Shown: positions 49,176-61,900 of the stretch, piece by piece
Numbering within the stretch: position 1 is the stretch's first letter
Layout: each line of letters begins with the position of its first letter
Assembly (NCBI GenBank): GCA_027186245.1
Contig: CP114481.1
Coordinates: 49,755,501 to 49,819,500 of the forward strand
Reading direction: 5' to 3'
Length of the DNA stretch: 64,000 bases
From: Coriaria nepalensis
Taxonomy: Eukaryota > Streptophyta > Magnoliopsida > Cucurbitales > Coriariaceae
Position numbers and translations under genes: made by a program
The notes under the pieces: model-generated
Database searches by the model: none
Seen by the model: only the letters and a program-made list of their open reading frames with translations
Told to the model about the DNA's origin: nothing

Positions 49176-52100
49176 GGCAAATCGAACGAATTCTAGTTTT
49201 CCACTACAAACACAACTTTTGTGCATAACTGGCAAATGATCATTGCAAGGAAAGTATGCATTCGTTCAAAATTAAAATCATTTCAATGAGTCATTTCAAG
49301 TCAGTAACTTATTTCAAAGCAAGTAGAACGAATTCTAGTTTTGCACTACAGACACAACGTTTGTGCATAACTTGCAAAAGATCATTGCAAGGAAAGTGTG
49401 CATTCGTTTAACCTTAAAATCATTTCAATGAGTCATTTCAAGTCAATAACTAATTTCAAAGCAATTCGAACGAATTCTAGTTTTGGACTACAGACACAAC
49501 TTTTGTGCATAACTTGCAAATGATCATCGCAAGGAAAGTGTGCATTCGTTTAACCTTAAAATCATTTCAATGAGTCATTTCAAGTCAATAACTAAGTTCA
49601 AAGCAATTCGAACGAATTCTCTTTTTGCACTACAAAAACAAGTTTTGTGCATAACTTGCATATGATCATTCCAAGGAAAGTGTGCATTCATTTAACCTTA
49701 AAATCATTTCAATCAGTCATTTCAAGTCAATAACTAATTTCAAAGCAATTCGAACGAATTCTAGTTTTGCACTACAAACACAACTTTTGTGCATAACTTG
49801 CAAATGATCATTGCAAAGAAAGTGTGCATTCGTTTAACCTTAAAATCATTTCAATGAGTCATTTCAAGTCAATAACTTTTTTCAAAGCAAGGCGAATAAA
49901 TTCTAGTTTTGCACTACAGACACAACTTTTGTGCATAACTTGCAAATGATCATTGCAAGGAAAGTGTGCATTCTATTAACCTTAAAATCATTTCAATGAG
50001 TCATTTCCAGTCAATAACTTATTTCGAAGCAAGTCGAAAGAATTCTAGTTTTGCACAACAGACACAACTTATGTGCATAACTTGCAAATGATCATTGCAA
50101 GGAAAGTGTGCATTCGTTTAACCTTAAAATCATTTCAATGAGTCATTTCAAGTCAATAACGTTTTTCCAAGCAAGTCGAATGAATTCTAGGTTTGCACTA
50201 CAGACACAACTTTTGTGCATAACTTGCAAATGATCATTGCAAGGAAAGTGTGCATTCTATTAACCTTAAAATCATTTCAATGAGTCATTTCCAGTCAATA
50301 ACTTATTTCGAAGCAAGTCGAAAGAATTCTAGTTTTGCACAACAGACACAACTTTTGTGCATAACTTGCAAATGATCATTGCAAGGAAAGTGTGCATCCG
50401 TTTAACCTTAAAATCATTTCAATTAGTCATTTCAAGTCAATCACTAATTTCAAACCAATTCGAACGAATTTTATTTTTGCACTACAAACACAAGTTTTGT
50501 GCATAACTTGCAAATGATCATTCAAAGAAAATTGTGCATTCGTTTAACCTTAAAATCAGTTCAATGAGTCATTTCAAGTCAATAACTAATTTCAAAGCAA
50601 TTCGAACGAATTATAGTTTTGCACTACAGATACAACTTTTATGCATAACTTGCAAATGGTCATCGCAAGGAAAGTGTGCATTCGTTTAACCTTAAAATCA
50701 TTTCAATGTGTCATTTCAAGTCAATAACTAATTTCAAAGCAATTCGAACGAATTCTATTTTTGCACTACAAAAACAAGTTTTGTGCATAACTGGCAAATG
50801 ATCATTCCAATGAAAGTGTGCATTCATTTAACCTTAAAATCATTTCAATCAGTCATTTCAGGTAAATATCATATTTCCAAGCAATTCGGACGAATTCTAT
50901 TTTTGCACTACAAACACAACTTTTGTGCATAACCTGCAAATGATCATTGCAAAGAAAGTGTGCATTCGTTTAACCTTAAAATCATTTCAATGAGTCATTT
51001 CAAGTCAATAACTTTTTTCAAAGCAAGGCGAATAAATTCTAGTTTTGCACTACAGACACAACTTTTGTGCATAACTTGCAAATGATCATTGCAAGGAAAG
51101 TGTGCATTCTATTAACCTTAAAATCATTTCAATGAGTCATTTCCAGTCAATAACTTATTTCGAAGCAAGTCGAAAGAATTCTAGTTTTGCACAACAGACA
51201 CAACTTATGTGCATAACTTGCAAATGAGCATTGCAAGGAAAGTGTGCATTCGTTTAACCTTAAAATCATTTCAATGAGTCATTTCAAGTCAATAACGTTT
51301 TTCAAAGCAAGTCGAATGAATTCTAGGTTTGCACTACAGACACAACTTTTGTGCATAACTTGCAAATGATCATTGCAAGGAAAGTGTGCATTCTATTAAC
51401 CTTAAAATCATTTCAATGAGTCATTTCCAGTCAATAACTTATTTCGAAGCAAGTCGAAAGAATTCTAGTTTTGCACAACAGACACAACTTTTGTGCATAA
51501 CTTGCAAATGATCATTGCAAGGAAAGTATGCATCCGTTTAACCTTAAAATCATTTCAATTAGTCATTTCAAGTCAATCACTAATTTCAAACCAATTCGAA
51601 CGAATTTTATTTTTGCACTACAAACACAAGTTTTGTGCATAACTTGCAAATGATCATTGCAAGGAAAGTGTGCATTCATTTAACCTTAAAATCAGTTCAA
51701 TGAGTCGTTTCAAGTCAATAACTAATTTCAAAGCAATTCGAACGAATTCTAGTTTTGCACTACAGATACAACTTTTGTGCATAACTTGCAAATGGTCATC
51801 GCAAGGAAAGTGTGCATTCGTTTAACCTTAAAATCATTTCAATGTGTCATTTCAATCCAATAACTAATTTCAAAGCAATTCGAACGAATTCAATTTTTGC
51901 ACTACAAAAACAAGTTTTGTGCATAACTTGCAAATGATCATTCCAAGGAAAGTGTACATTCATTTAACCTTAAAATCATTTCAATCAGTCATTTCAAGTA
52001 AATATCATATTTCAAAGCAATTCGAACGAATTCTATTTTTGCACTACAAACACAACTTTTGTGCATAACTTGCAAATGGTCATCGCAAGGAAAGTGTGCA

Positions 52101-53292
52101 TTCGTTTAACCTTAAAATCATTTCAATGTGTCATTTCAACTCAATAACTAATTTCAAAGCAATTCGAACGAATTCTATTTTTGCACTACAAAAACAAGTT
52201 TTGTGCATAACTTGCAAACGATCATTCCAAGGAAAGTGTGCATTCATTTAACCTTAAAATCATTTCAATCAGTCATTTCAAGTAAATATCATATTTCAAA
52301 GCAATTCGAACGAATTCTATTTTGGCACTACAAACACAACTTTTGTGCATAACTTGCAAATGATCATTGCAAGGAAAGTGTGCATTCGTTTAACATTAAA
52401 ATCATTTCAATGAGTCATTTCAAGTCAATAACTAATTTCAAAGCAATTCGAACGAATTCTAGTTTTGCACTGCAGACACAACTTTTGTGCATAACTTGCA
52501 AATGATCATTGCAAGGAAAGTGTGCATTCGTTTAACCTTAAAATCATTTCAATGAGTCATTTCAAGTCAATAACTAATTTCAAAGCAATTCGAATAAATT
52601 CTATTTTTGCACTACAAAAACAAGTTTTGTGCATAACTTGGAAATGATCATTCAAAGGAAAGTGTGCATTCATTTAACCTTAAAATCATTTCAATCAGTC
52701 ATTTCAAGTAAATATCATATTTCAAAGCAATTCGAACGAATTCTATTTTTGCACTACAAAACAAGTTTTGTGCATAACTTGTAAATGATCATCGCAAGGA
52801 AAGTGTGCATTCGTTTAACCATAAAATCATTTCAATGAGTCATTTCATGTCAATAACTTATTTCAAAGCAATTCGGACGAAATCTATTTTTGCACTACAA
52901 ACACTAGTTTTGTGCATAACTTCTACATGATCATTGCAAGGAAAGTGTGCATTCGTTTAACCTTAAAATCCTTTCAATCAGTCATTTTAAGTCAATAACT
53001 TATTTCAAAGCAATTCGAACGAATTCCATTTTTGCACTACAAACACAACTTTTGTGCATGACTTGCAAATGATCAATGCAAGGAAAGTGTGCATTCGTTT
53101 AAAATTAAAATCATTTCAGTGAGTCATTTCAAGTAAATAACTTATTTCAAAGCAAGTCGAACGAATTCTAGTTTTGCACTATAGACACAACTTTTGTGCA
53201 TAACTTGCAAATGATCATTGCAAGGAAAGTGTGCATTCATTTAACCTTAAAATCATTTCAATGAGTCATTTCAAGTCAATAAATTATTTCAA
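49176..53292 (+). repeat. 29-mer-spaced HOR unit, copy 1 (4,117 bp)
   Basis: The block starting at GGCAAATCG (49,176) recurs at 53,293, and GTTTTTCCAAGC at 50,161 recurs at 54,278. Both offsets are 4,117, which is 29 monomers minus the one-base deletion at about 52,758. The match covers at least 1.5 kb (49.2-50.7 kb with 53.3-54.8 kb), including ACACAACGTTTGTGC, TTTTGGACTACAG, CTTGCATATG, CTATTAACC and CTTATGTGCATAAC monomers. Confidence 0.84.
49800..52000 (+). repeat. 8-mer duplication inside the 49-53 kb unit (1,136 bp)
   Basis: CTTATGTGCATAAC occurs at 50,068 and 51,204, an offset of 1,136 bp (8 x 142). Around it the series AAGGCGAATAAATTC, CTATTAACC/TTTCCAGTC, AACGTTTTT, CTATTAACC/TTTCCAGTC, GTGCATCCG or ATGCATCCG, and AATTTTATTTTTGC is repeated in the same order. 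Copy 2 has a normal TTTTTCAAAG where copy 1 has TTTTTCCAAG. Confidence 0.84.
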
Positions 53293-54790
53293 GGCAAATC
53301 GAACGAATTCTAGTTTTCCACTACAAACACAACTTTTGTGCATAACTGGCAAATGATCATTGCAAGGAAAGTATGCATTCGTTCAAAATTAAAATCATTT
53401 CAATGAGTCATTCCAAGTCAGTAACTTATTTCAAAGCAAGTAGAACGAATTCTAGTTTTGCACTACAGACACAACGTTTGTGCATAACTTGCAAAAGATC
53501 ATTGCAAGGAAAGTGTGCATTCGTTTAACCTTAAAATCATTTCAATGAGTCATTTCAAGTCAATAACTAATTTCAAAGCAATTCGAACGAATTCTAGTTT
53601 TGGACTACAGACACAACTTTTGTGCATAACTTGCAAATGATCATCGCAAGGATAGTGTGCATTCGTTTAACCTTAAAATCATTTCAATGAGTCATTTCAA
53701 GTCAATAACTAATTTCAAAGCAATTCGAACGAATTCTCTTTTTGCACTACAAAAACAAGTTTTGTGCATAACTTGCATATGATCATTCCAAGGAAAGTGT
53801 GCATTCATTTAACCTTAAAATCATTTCAATCAGTCATTTCAAGTCAATAACTAATTTCAAAGCAATTCGAACGAATTCTAGTTTTGCACTACAAACACAA
53901 CTTTTGTGCATAACTTGCAAATGATCATTGCAAAGAAAGTGTGCATTCGTTTAACCTTAAAATCATTTCAATGAGTCATTTCAAGTCAATAACTTTTTTC
54001 AAAGCAAGGCGAATAAATTCTAGTTTTGCACTACAGACACAACTTTTGTGCATAACTTGCAAATGATCATTGCAAGGAAAGTGTGCATTCTATTAACCTT
54101 AAAATCATTTCAATGAGTCATTTCCAGTCAATAACTTATTTCGAAGCAAGTCGAAAGAATTCTAGTTTTGCACAACAGACACAACTTATGTGCATAACTT
54201 GCAAATGATCATTGCAAGGAAAGTGTGCATTCGTTTAACCTTAAAATCATTTCAATGAGTCATTTCAAGTCAATAACGTTTTTCCAAGCAAGTCGAATGA
54301 ATTCTAGGTTTGCACTACAGACACAACTTTTGTGCATAACTTGCAAATGATCATTGCAAGGAAAGTGTGCATTCTATTAACCTTAAAATCATTTCAATGA
54401 GTCATTTCCAGTCAATAACTTATTTCGAAGCAAGTCGAAAGAATTCTAGTTTTGCACAACAGACACAACTTTTGTGCATAACTTGCAAATGATCATTGCA
54501 AGGAAAGTGTGCATTCGTTTAACCTTAAAATCATTTCAATTAGTCATTTCAAGTCAATCACTAATTTCAAACCAATTCGAACGAATTTTATTTTTGCACT
54601 ACAAACACAAGTTTTGTGCATAACTTGCAAATGATCATTCCAGGAAAAGTGTGCATTCGTTTAACCTTAAAATCAGTTCAATGAGTCATTTCAAGTCAAT
54701 AACTAATTTCAAAGCAATTCGAACGAATTCTATATTTGCACTACAAAAACAAGTTTTGTGCATAACTTGCAAACGATCATTCCAAGGAAA
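53293..54790 (+). repeat. 29-mer-spaced HOR unit, copy 2 (partial)
   Basis: This repeats 49,176 to about 50,670 almost base for base, including the TTTTTCCAAG variant. That variant is absent from the intervening 8-mer duplicate at 51.3 kb, so the closest relative of this block is 49.2-50.7 kb and not the nearer copy. Confidence 0.82.
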
Positions 54791-55339
54791 GTGTGCATTC
54801 ATTTAACCTTAAAATCATTTCAATCAGTCATTTCAAGTAAATATCATATTTCAAAGCAATTCGAACGAATTCTATTTTTGCACTACAAACACAACTTTTG
54901 TGCATAACTTGCAAATGATCATTGCAAGGAAAGTGTGCATTCGTTTAACATTAAAATCATTTCAATGAGTCATTTCAAGTCAATAACTAATTTCAAAGCA
55001 ATTCGAACGAATTCTAGTTTTGCACTACAGACACAACTTTTGTGCATAACTTGCAAATGATCATCGCCAGGAAAGTGTGCATTCGTTTGACCTTAAAATC
55101 ATTTCAATCAGTCATTTCAGGTCAATAACTTATTTCGAAGCAATTCGAACGAATTCTACTTTTGCACTACAAACACAACTTTTGTGCATAACTTGCAAAT
55201 GATCATTCCAAGGAAAGTGTGCATTCATTTAACCTTAAAATAATTTCAATCAGTCATTCCAAGTTAATATCATATTTTAAAGCAATGCGAACGAATTCTG
55301 TTTTTGCACTACAAACACAACTTTTGTGAATAACTTGCG

Positions 55340-58210
55340 AATAATCATTGCAATGAAGTGTCCATTTGTTTAACCTCAAAATCATTTAAATGAGTCATTT
55401 CGAGTCAATAACTTATTTCAAAGCAAGTCGAACGAATTCTAGTTTTGCACTACCAACAAAAGTTTTGTGCATAACATGCAAATGATCATTGCAAGGAAAG
55501 TGTGCATTCGTTTAACCATAAAATCATTTCAATGAGTCATTTCAGGTCAATAACATATTTCAGAGCAATTCAAACGTATTCTATTTTTGCACTACAAACA
55601 CAACTTTTGTGTATAACTTGCAAATGATCATTGCAAAGAAAGTGTGCATTCGTTTAAATTTAAAATCATTTCAATGAGTCATTTCAAGTCAATAACGTTT
55701 TTCAAAGCAAGTCGAATAAATTCTAGTTTTGCACTACAGACACAAGTTATGTGCATAACTTGCAAATGATCATTGCAAGGAAAGTGTGCATTCTATTAAC
55801 CTTAAAATCATTTCAGTGAGTCATTTCAAGTTAATAAATTATTTCAAAGCAAGTCGAACGAATTCTAGTTTTCCACTACAAACACAACTTTTGTGCATAA
55901 CTTGCAAATGATCATTGCAAGGAAAGTGTGCATTCGTTTAAAATTAAAATCATTTGAATGAGTCATTTCAAGTCAATAACTGATTTCGAAGCAAGTCGAA
56001 AGAATTCTAGTTTTGCACAACAAACACAACTTTTGTGCATAACTTGCAAATGATCATTGCAAGGAAAGTGTGCATTCGTTTAACCTTAAAATCATTTCAA
56101 TTAGTCATTTCAAGTCAATCACTAATTTCAAACAAATTCGAACGAATTTTATTTTTGCACTACAAACACAGGTTTTGTGCATAACTTGCAAATGATCATT
56201 CAAAGGAAAGTGTGCATTCGTTTAACCTTAAAATCAGTTCAATGAGTCATTTCAAGTCAATAACTAATTTCAAAGCAATTCGAACGAATTCTAGTTTTGC
56301 ACTACAGATACAACTTTTGTGCATAACTTGCAAATGGTCATCGCAAGGAAAGTGTGCATTCGTTTAACCTTAAAATCATTTCAATGCGTCATTTCAAGTC
56401 AATAACTAATTTCAAAGTAATTCGAACGAATTCTATTTTTGGACTACAAAAACAAGTTTTGTGCATAACTTGCAAATGATCATTCCAAGGAAAGTGTGCA
56501 TTCATTTAACCTTAAAATCATTTCAATCAGTCATTTCAAGTAAATATCATATTTCCAAGCAATTCGAACGAATTCTATTTTTGCACTACAAACACAACTT
56601 TTGTGCATAACTTGCAAATGATCATTGCAAGGAAAGTATGCATTCGTTTAACCTTAAAATCAGTTCAATGAGTCATTTCAAGTCAATAACTAATTTCAAA
56701 GCAATTCGAACGAATTCTAGTTTTGCACTACAGATACAACTTTTGTGCATAACTTGCAAATGGTCATCGCAAGGAAAGTGTGCATTCGTTTAACCTTAAA
56801 ATCATTTCAATCAGTCATTTCAAGTCAATAACTAATTTCAAAGCAATTCGAACGAATTCTAGTTTTGCACTACAAACACAACTTTTGTGCATAACTTGCA
56901 AATGGTCATTGCACGGAAAGTGTGCATTCGTTTAACCTTAAAATCATTTCAATGAGTCATTTCAAGTCAATAACTAATTTCAAAGCAATTCGAACGAATT
57001 CAAGTTTTGCACTACAGACACAACTTTTGTGCATAACTTGCAAATGATCATCGCAAGGAAAGTGTGCATTCATTTAACCTTAAAATCATTTCAATCAGTC
57101 ATTTCAAGTAAATATCATATTTCAAAGCAATTCGAACGAATTCTATTTTTGCACCACAAACACAAGTTTTGTGCATAACTTGTAAATGATCATCGCAAGG
57201 AAAGTGTGCATTCGTTTAACCTTAAAATCATTTCAATGAGTCATTTCAAGTCAATAACTTATTTCAAAGCAATTCGGACGAAATCTATTTTTGCACTACA
57301 AACACAAGTTTTGTGCATAACTTGCGAATAATCATTGCAATGAAGTGTCCATTTGTTTAACCTCAAAATCATTTAAATGAGTCATTTCGAGTCAATAACT
57401 TATTTCAAAGCAAGTCGAACGAATTCTAGTTTTGCACTACAAACAAAAGTTTTGTGCATAACTTGCAAATGATCAATGCAAGGAAAGTGTCCATTCGGTT
57501 AACCTATAAATCATTTAAATGAGTCATTTCAAGTCAATAACTTATTTCAAAGCAAGTCGAACGAATTCTAGTTTTGCACTACAGACACAACTTTTGTGCA
57601 CAACTTGCAAATGATCATTGCAAGGAAAGTGTGCATTCGTTTAACCTTAAAATCATTTCAATGAGTCATTTCAAGTCAATAACTAATTTGAAAGCAATTC
57701 GAACGAATTCTATTTTTGCATAACAAAAACAAGTTTTGTGCATAACTTGCAAATGATCATTCCAAGGAAAGTGTGCATTCATTTAACCTTAAAATCATTT
57801 GAATCAGTCATTTCAAGTCAATATCATATTTCAAAGCAATTCGAACGAATTCTATTTTTGCACTACAAACACAACTTTTGTGCATAACTTGCAAATGACC
57901 ATTGCAAGGAAAGTGTGGATTCGTTTAACCGTAAAATCATTTCAATGAGTCATTTCAAGTCAATAACTTTTTTCAAAGCAATTCGAACGAAGTCTATTTT
58001 TGCACTACAAACACAAGTTTTGTGCATAACTTGCAAATGATCATTACAAGGAAAGTGTGCATTCATTTGACCTTAAAATCATTTCAATCAGTCATTTCAA
58101 GTTAATATCATATTTCAAAGCAATTCGAACGAATTCTGTTTTTGCACTACAAATACAACTTTTGTGAATAACTTGCGAATAATCATTGCAAGGAAGTGTC
58201 CATTTGTTTG
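55340..58210 (+). repeat. Mixed region with GAAGTGTCC one-base-deletion monomers
   Basis: No single HOR period stands out here. Monomers of domain B subtypes are mixed, including three copies of the single-base-deleted form of GGAAAGTGTCC (about 55,355, 57,343 and 58,194), each preceded by TGCGAATAATCATTG and followed by CTCAAAATCATTTAAATGAG-type sequence. Two of the three also share the rare CAATGAAG. Only satellite sequence is present. Confidence 0.65.
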
Positions 58211-58999
58211 ACCTCAAAATCATTTAAATGAGTCATTTCAAGTCAATAACTTATTTCAATGCAAGTCGAACGAATTATAGTTTTGCACTACCAACAAAAG
58301 TTTTGTGCATAACATGCAAATGATCATTGCAAGGAAAGTGTGCATTCGTTTAACCTTAAAATCATTTCAATGAGTCATTTCAGATCAATAACATATTTCA
58401 GAGCAATTCGAACGCAGTCTATTTTTGCACTACTAACACAATTTTTGTGCATAACTTCCACATGATCATTGCAAGGAAAGTGTGCATTCGTTTAACCTTA
58501 ATATCATTTCAATCAGTCATTTCCAGTAAATAACTTATTTCAAAGCAAGTCGAACAAATTCTAGTTTTGCACTATAGACACAAGTTATGTGCATAACTTG
58601 CAAATGATCATTGCAAGGAAAGTGTGCATTCGTTTAACCTTAAAATCATTTCAATGAGTCATTTCAAGTCAATAACTAATTTCAAAGCAAATCGAACGAA
58701 TTCTAGTTTTGCACTACAGACACAACTTTTGTGCATAACTTGCAAATGATCATCGCAAGGAAAGTGTGCATTCGTTTAACCTTAAAATCATTTCAATCAG
58801 TCATTTCAAGTCAATAACTAATTTCAAAGCAATTCGAACGAATTCTATTTTTGCACTACAAACACAACTTTTGTGCATAACATGCAAATGATCAATGCAA
58901 GGAAAGTGTGTATTCGTTTAAAATTAAAATCATTTCAATGAGTCATTTCCAGTAAATAACTTATTTCAAAGCAAGTCGAACGAATTCTAGTTTTGCACT

Positions 59000-61900
59000 A
59001 TAGACACAAGTTATGTGCATAACTTGCAAATGATCATTGCAAGGAAAGTGTGCATTCGTTTAACCATAAAATCATTTCAATGAGTCATTTCAAGTCAATA
59101 ACTAATTTCAAAGCAATTCGAACGAATTCTAGTTTTGCACTACAGACACAACTTTTGTGCATAACTTGCAAATGATAATCGCAAGGAATGTGTGCATTCG
59201 TTTAACCTTAAAATCATTCCAATCAGTCATTTCAAGTAAATATCATATTTCGATGCAATTCGAACGAATTCTATTTTTGCACTACAAACACAACTTTTGT
59301 GCATAACTTGCAAATGATCATTGCAAGGAAAGTGTGCATTCGTTTAACCTTAAAATCATTTCAATGAGTCATTTCAAGTCAATAACTAATTTCAAAACAA
59401 TTCGAACTAATTCTAGTTTTGCACTACAGACACAACTATTGTGCATAACTTGCAAATGATCATTGCAAGGAATGTGTGCATTCGTTTAACCTTAAAATCA
59501 TTTTAATGAGTCATTTCAAGTCAATAACTAATTTCAAAACAATTCGAACTAATTCTAGTTTTGCACTACAGACACAACTTTTGTGCATAACTTGCAAATG
59601 ATCATCGCAAGGAAAGTGTGCATTCGTTTAACCTTAAAATAATTTCAATCAGCCATTTCAAGTCAATAATTAATTTCAAAGCAATTCGAACGCATTCTAT
59701 TTTTGCACTACAAAAACAAGTTTTGTGCATAACTTGCAAATGACCATTCCAAGGAAAGTGTGCATTCTTTTAACCTTAAAATCAGTTCAATCAGTCATTT
59801 CAAGTAAATATCATATTTCAAAGCAATTCGAACGAATTCTATTTTTGCACTACAAACACAACTTTTGTGCATAACTTGCAAATGATCATCGCAAGGAAAG
59901 TGTGCATTCGTTTAACCTTAAAATCATTTAAATTAGTCATTTCAAGTCAATAACTAATTTCAAAGCAATTCGAACGAATTCTATTTTTCCACTTTAAAAA
60001 CAAGTTTTGTGCATAACTTGCAAATGATCATTGCAAGGAAAGTGTGCATTCGTTTAACCTTAAAATCATTTAAATGAGTCATTTCAAGTCAATAACTAAT
60101 TTCAAAGCAATTCGAACGAATTCTATTCTTGCACTTTAAAAACAAGTTTTGTGCATAACTTGCAAATGATCATTCCAAGGAAAGTGTGCATTCGTTTAAA
60201 ATTAAAATCATTTCAATGAGTCATTTCAAGTAAATAACTTATTTCAAAGCAAGTCGAACGAATTCTAGTTTTGCACTATAGACACAACTTTTGTGCATAA
60301 CTTGCAAATTACCATTGCAAGGAAAGTGTGCATTCGTTTAACCTTAAAATCATTTTAATGAGTCATTTCAAGCCAATAACTAATTTCGAAGCAATTCGAA
60401 CGAATTCTATTTTTGCACTACAAACACAACTTCTGTCCATAACTTGCAAATGATAATCGCAAGGAAAGTGTGCATTCGTTTAACCTTAAAATCATTTCAA
60501 TCAGTCATTTCAAGTCAATAACTAATTTCAAAGCAATTCTAACGAATTCTATTTTTGCACTACAAAAACAAGTTTTGTGCATAACTTGCAAATGATCATT
60601 CCAAGGAACGTGTGCATTCTTTTAACCTTAAAATCATTTCAATCAGTCATTTCAAGTAAATATCATATTTCAAAGCAATTCGACCGAATTCTATTTTTGC
60701 ACTACAAACACAACTTTTGTGCATAACTTGCAAATGATCATTGCAAGGAAAGTGTGCATTCGTTTAACCTTAAAATCATTTCAATGAGTCATTTCAAGTC
60801 AATAACTCATTTCAAAGCAATTCGAACGAATTCTAGTTTTGCACTATAGACACAACTTTTGTGCATAACTTGCAAATGATCATTGCAAGGAAAGTGTGCA
60901 TTCGTTTAACCTTAAAATAATTTCAATGAGTCATTTCAAGTCAATAACTTATGTCAAAGCAAGTCGAACGAATTCTAGTTTTGCACTACAGACACAACTT
61001 TTGTGCATATCTTGCAAATGATCATTGCAAGGAAAGTGTGCATTCGTTTAACCTTAAAATCATTTCAATGAGTCATTTCAAGTCAATAACTAATTTCAAA
61101 AAATTCGAACAAATTCTAGTTTTCCACTACAGACACAACTTTTGTGCATAACTTGCAAATGACCATCGCAAGGAAAGTGTGCATTTGTTTAACCTTAAAA
61201 TCATTTTAATGAGTCATTTCAAGTCAATAACTAATTTCGTAGCAATTCGAATGAATTCTATTTTTGCACTACAAACACAACTTTTGTGCATAACTTCCAC
61301 ATGATCATTGCAAGGAAAGTGTGCATTCGTTTAACCTTAAAATCATTTCACTCAGTCATTTCAAGTAAATATCATATTTCAAAGCAATTCGAACGAATTC
61401 TAGTTTTGCACTACAAACAGAACTTTTGTGCATAACTTGCAAATGATCATCGCAAGGAAAGTGTGCATTCGTTTAACCGTAAAATCATTTCAATGAGTCA
61501 TTTTAGGTCAATAATATATTTCAAAGCAATTCGAACGAAGTCTATTTTTGTACTACAAACACAACTTTTGTGCATAACTGGCAAATGATCATTGCAAGGA
61601 AAGTGTGCATTCGTTTAACCTTAAAATAATTTCAATCAGTCATTTCAAGTCAATAACTAATTTCAAAGCAATTCGAACGAATTCTATTTTTGCACTACAA
61701 AAACAAGTTTTGTGCATAACTTCCAAATGATCATTCCAAGGAAAGTGTGCATTCGTTTAACCTTAAAATCATTTCAATGAGTCATTTCAAGTCAATAACT
61801 ATCTTCAAAACAATTCGAACTAATTCTAGTTTTGCACTACAGACACAACTTTTGTGCATAACTTGCAAATGATCATCGCAAGGAAAGTGTGCATTTGTTT

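Larger units (their letters stand above)
31000..59000 (+). repeat. Domain B: GTCCATT / CTATTAACC / GGTCATCGC monomer subtypes
   Basis: From about 31-32 kb the mix of monomers changes. New subtypes are CAAACAAAAG with GTGTCCATT and ATTTAAATGAG (first about 31,930), AAATGGTCATCGC with CAATGTGTC (first about 33,340), GTGTGCATTCTATTAACC with TTTCCAGTC and GCACAACAGACAC (first about 37,620), and CTGGCAAATG with GTATGCATTCGTTCAAAATT (first about 36,590). The GGAGAGTG subtype of domain A is gone. No non-satellite sequence was found. The right edge near 59 kb is approximate. Confidence 0.68.

Noticed and set aside
60951..61151. 66-residue frame with a true ATG start
   Set aside because: The ATG comes from a single-base variant (TTATGTCAAAG for TTATTTCAAAG), and the one-base deletion near 61,100 keeps the frame open by accident. 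No other coding sign was seen.
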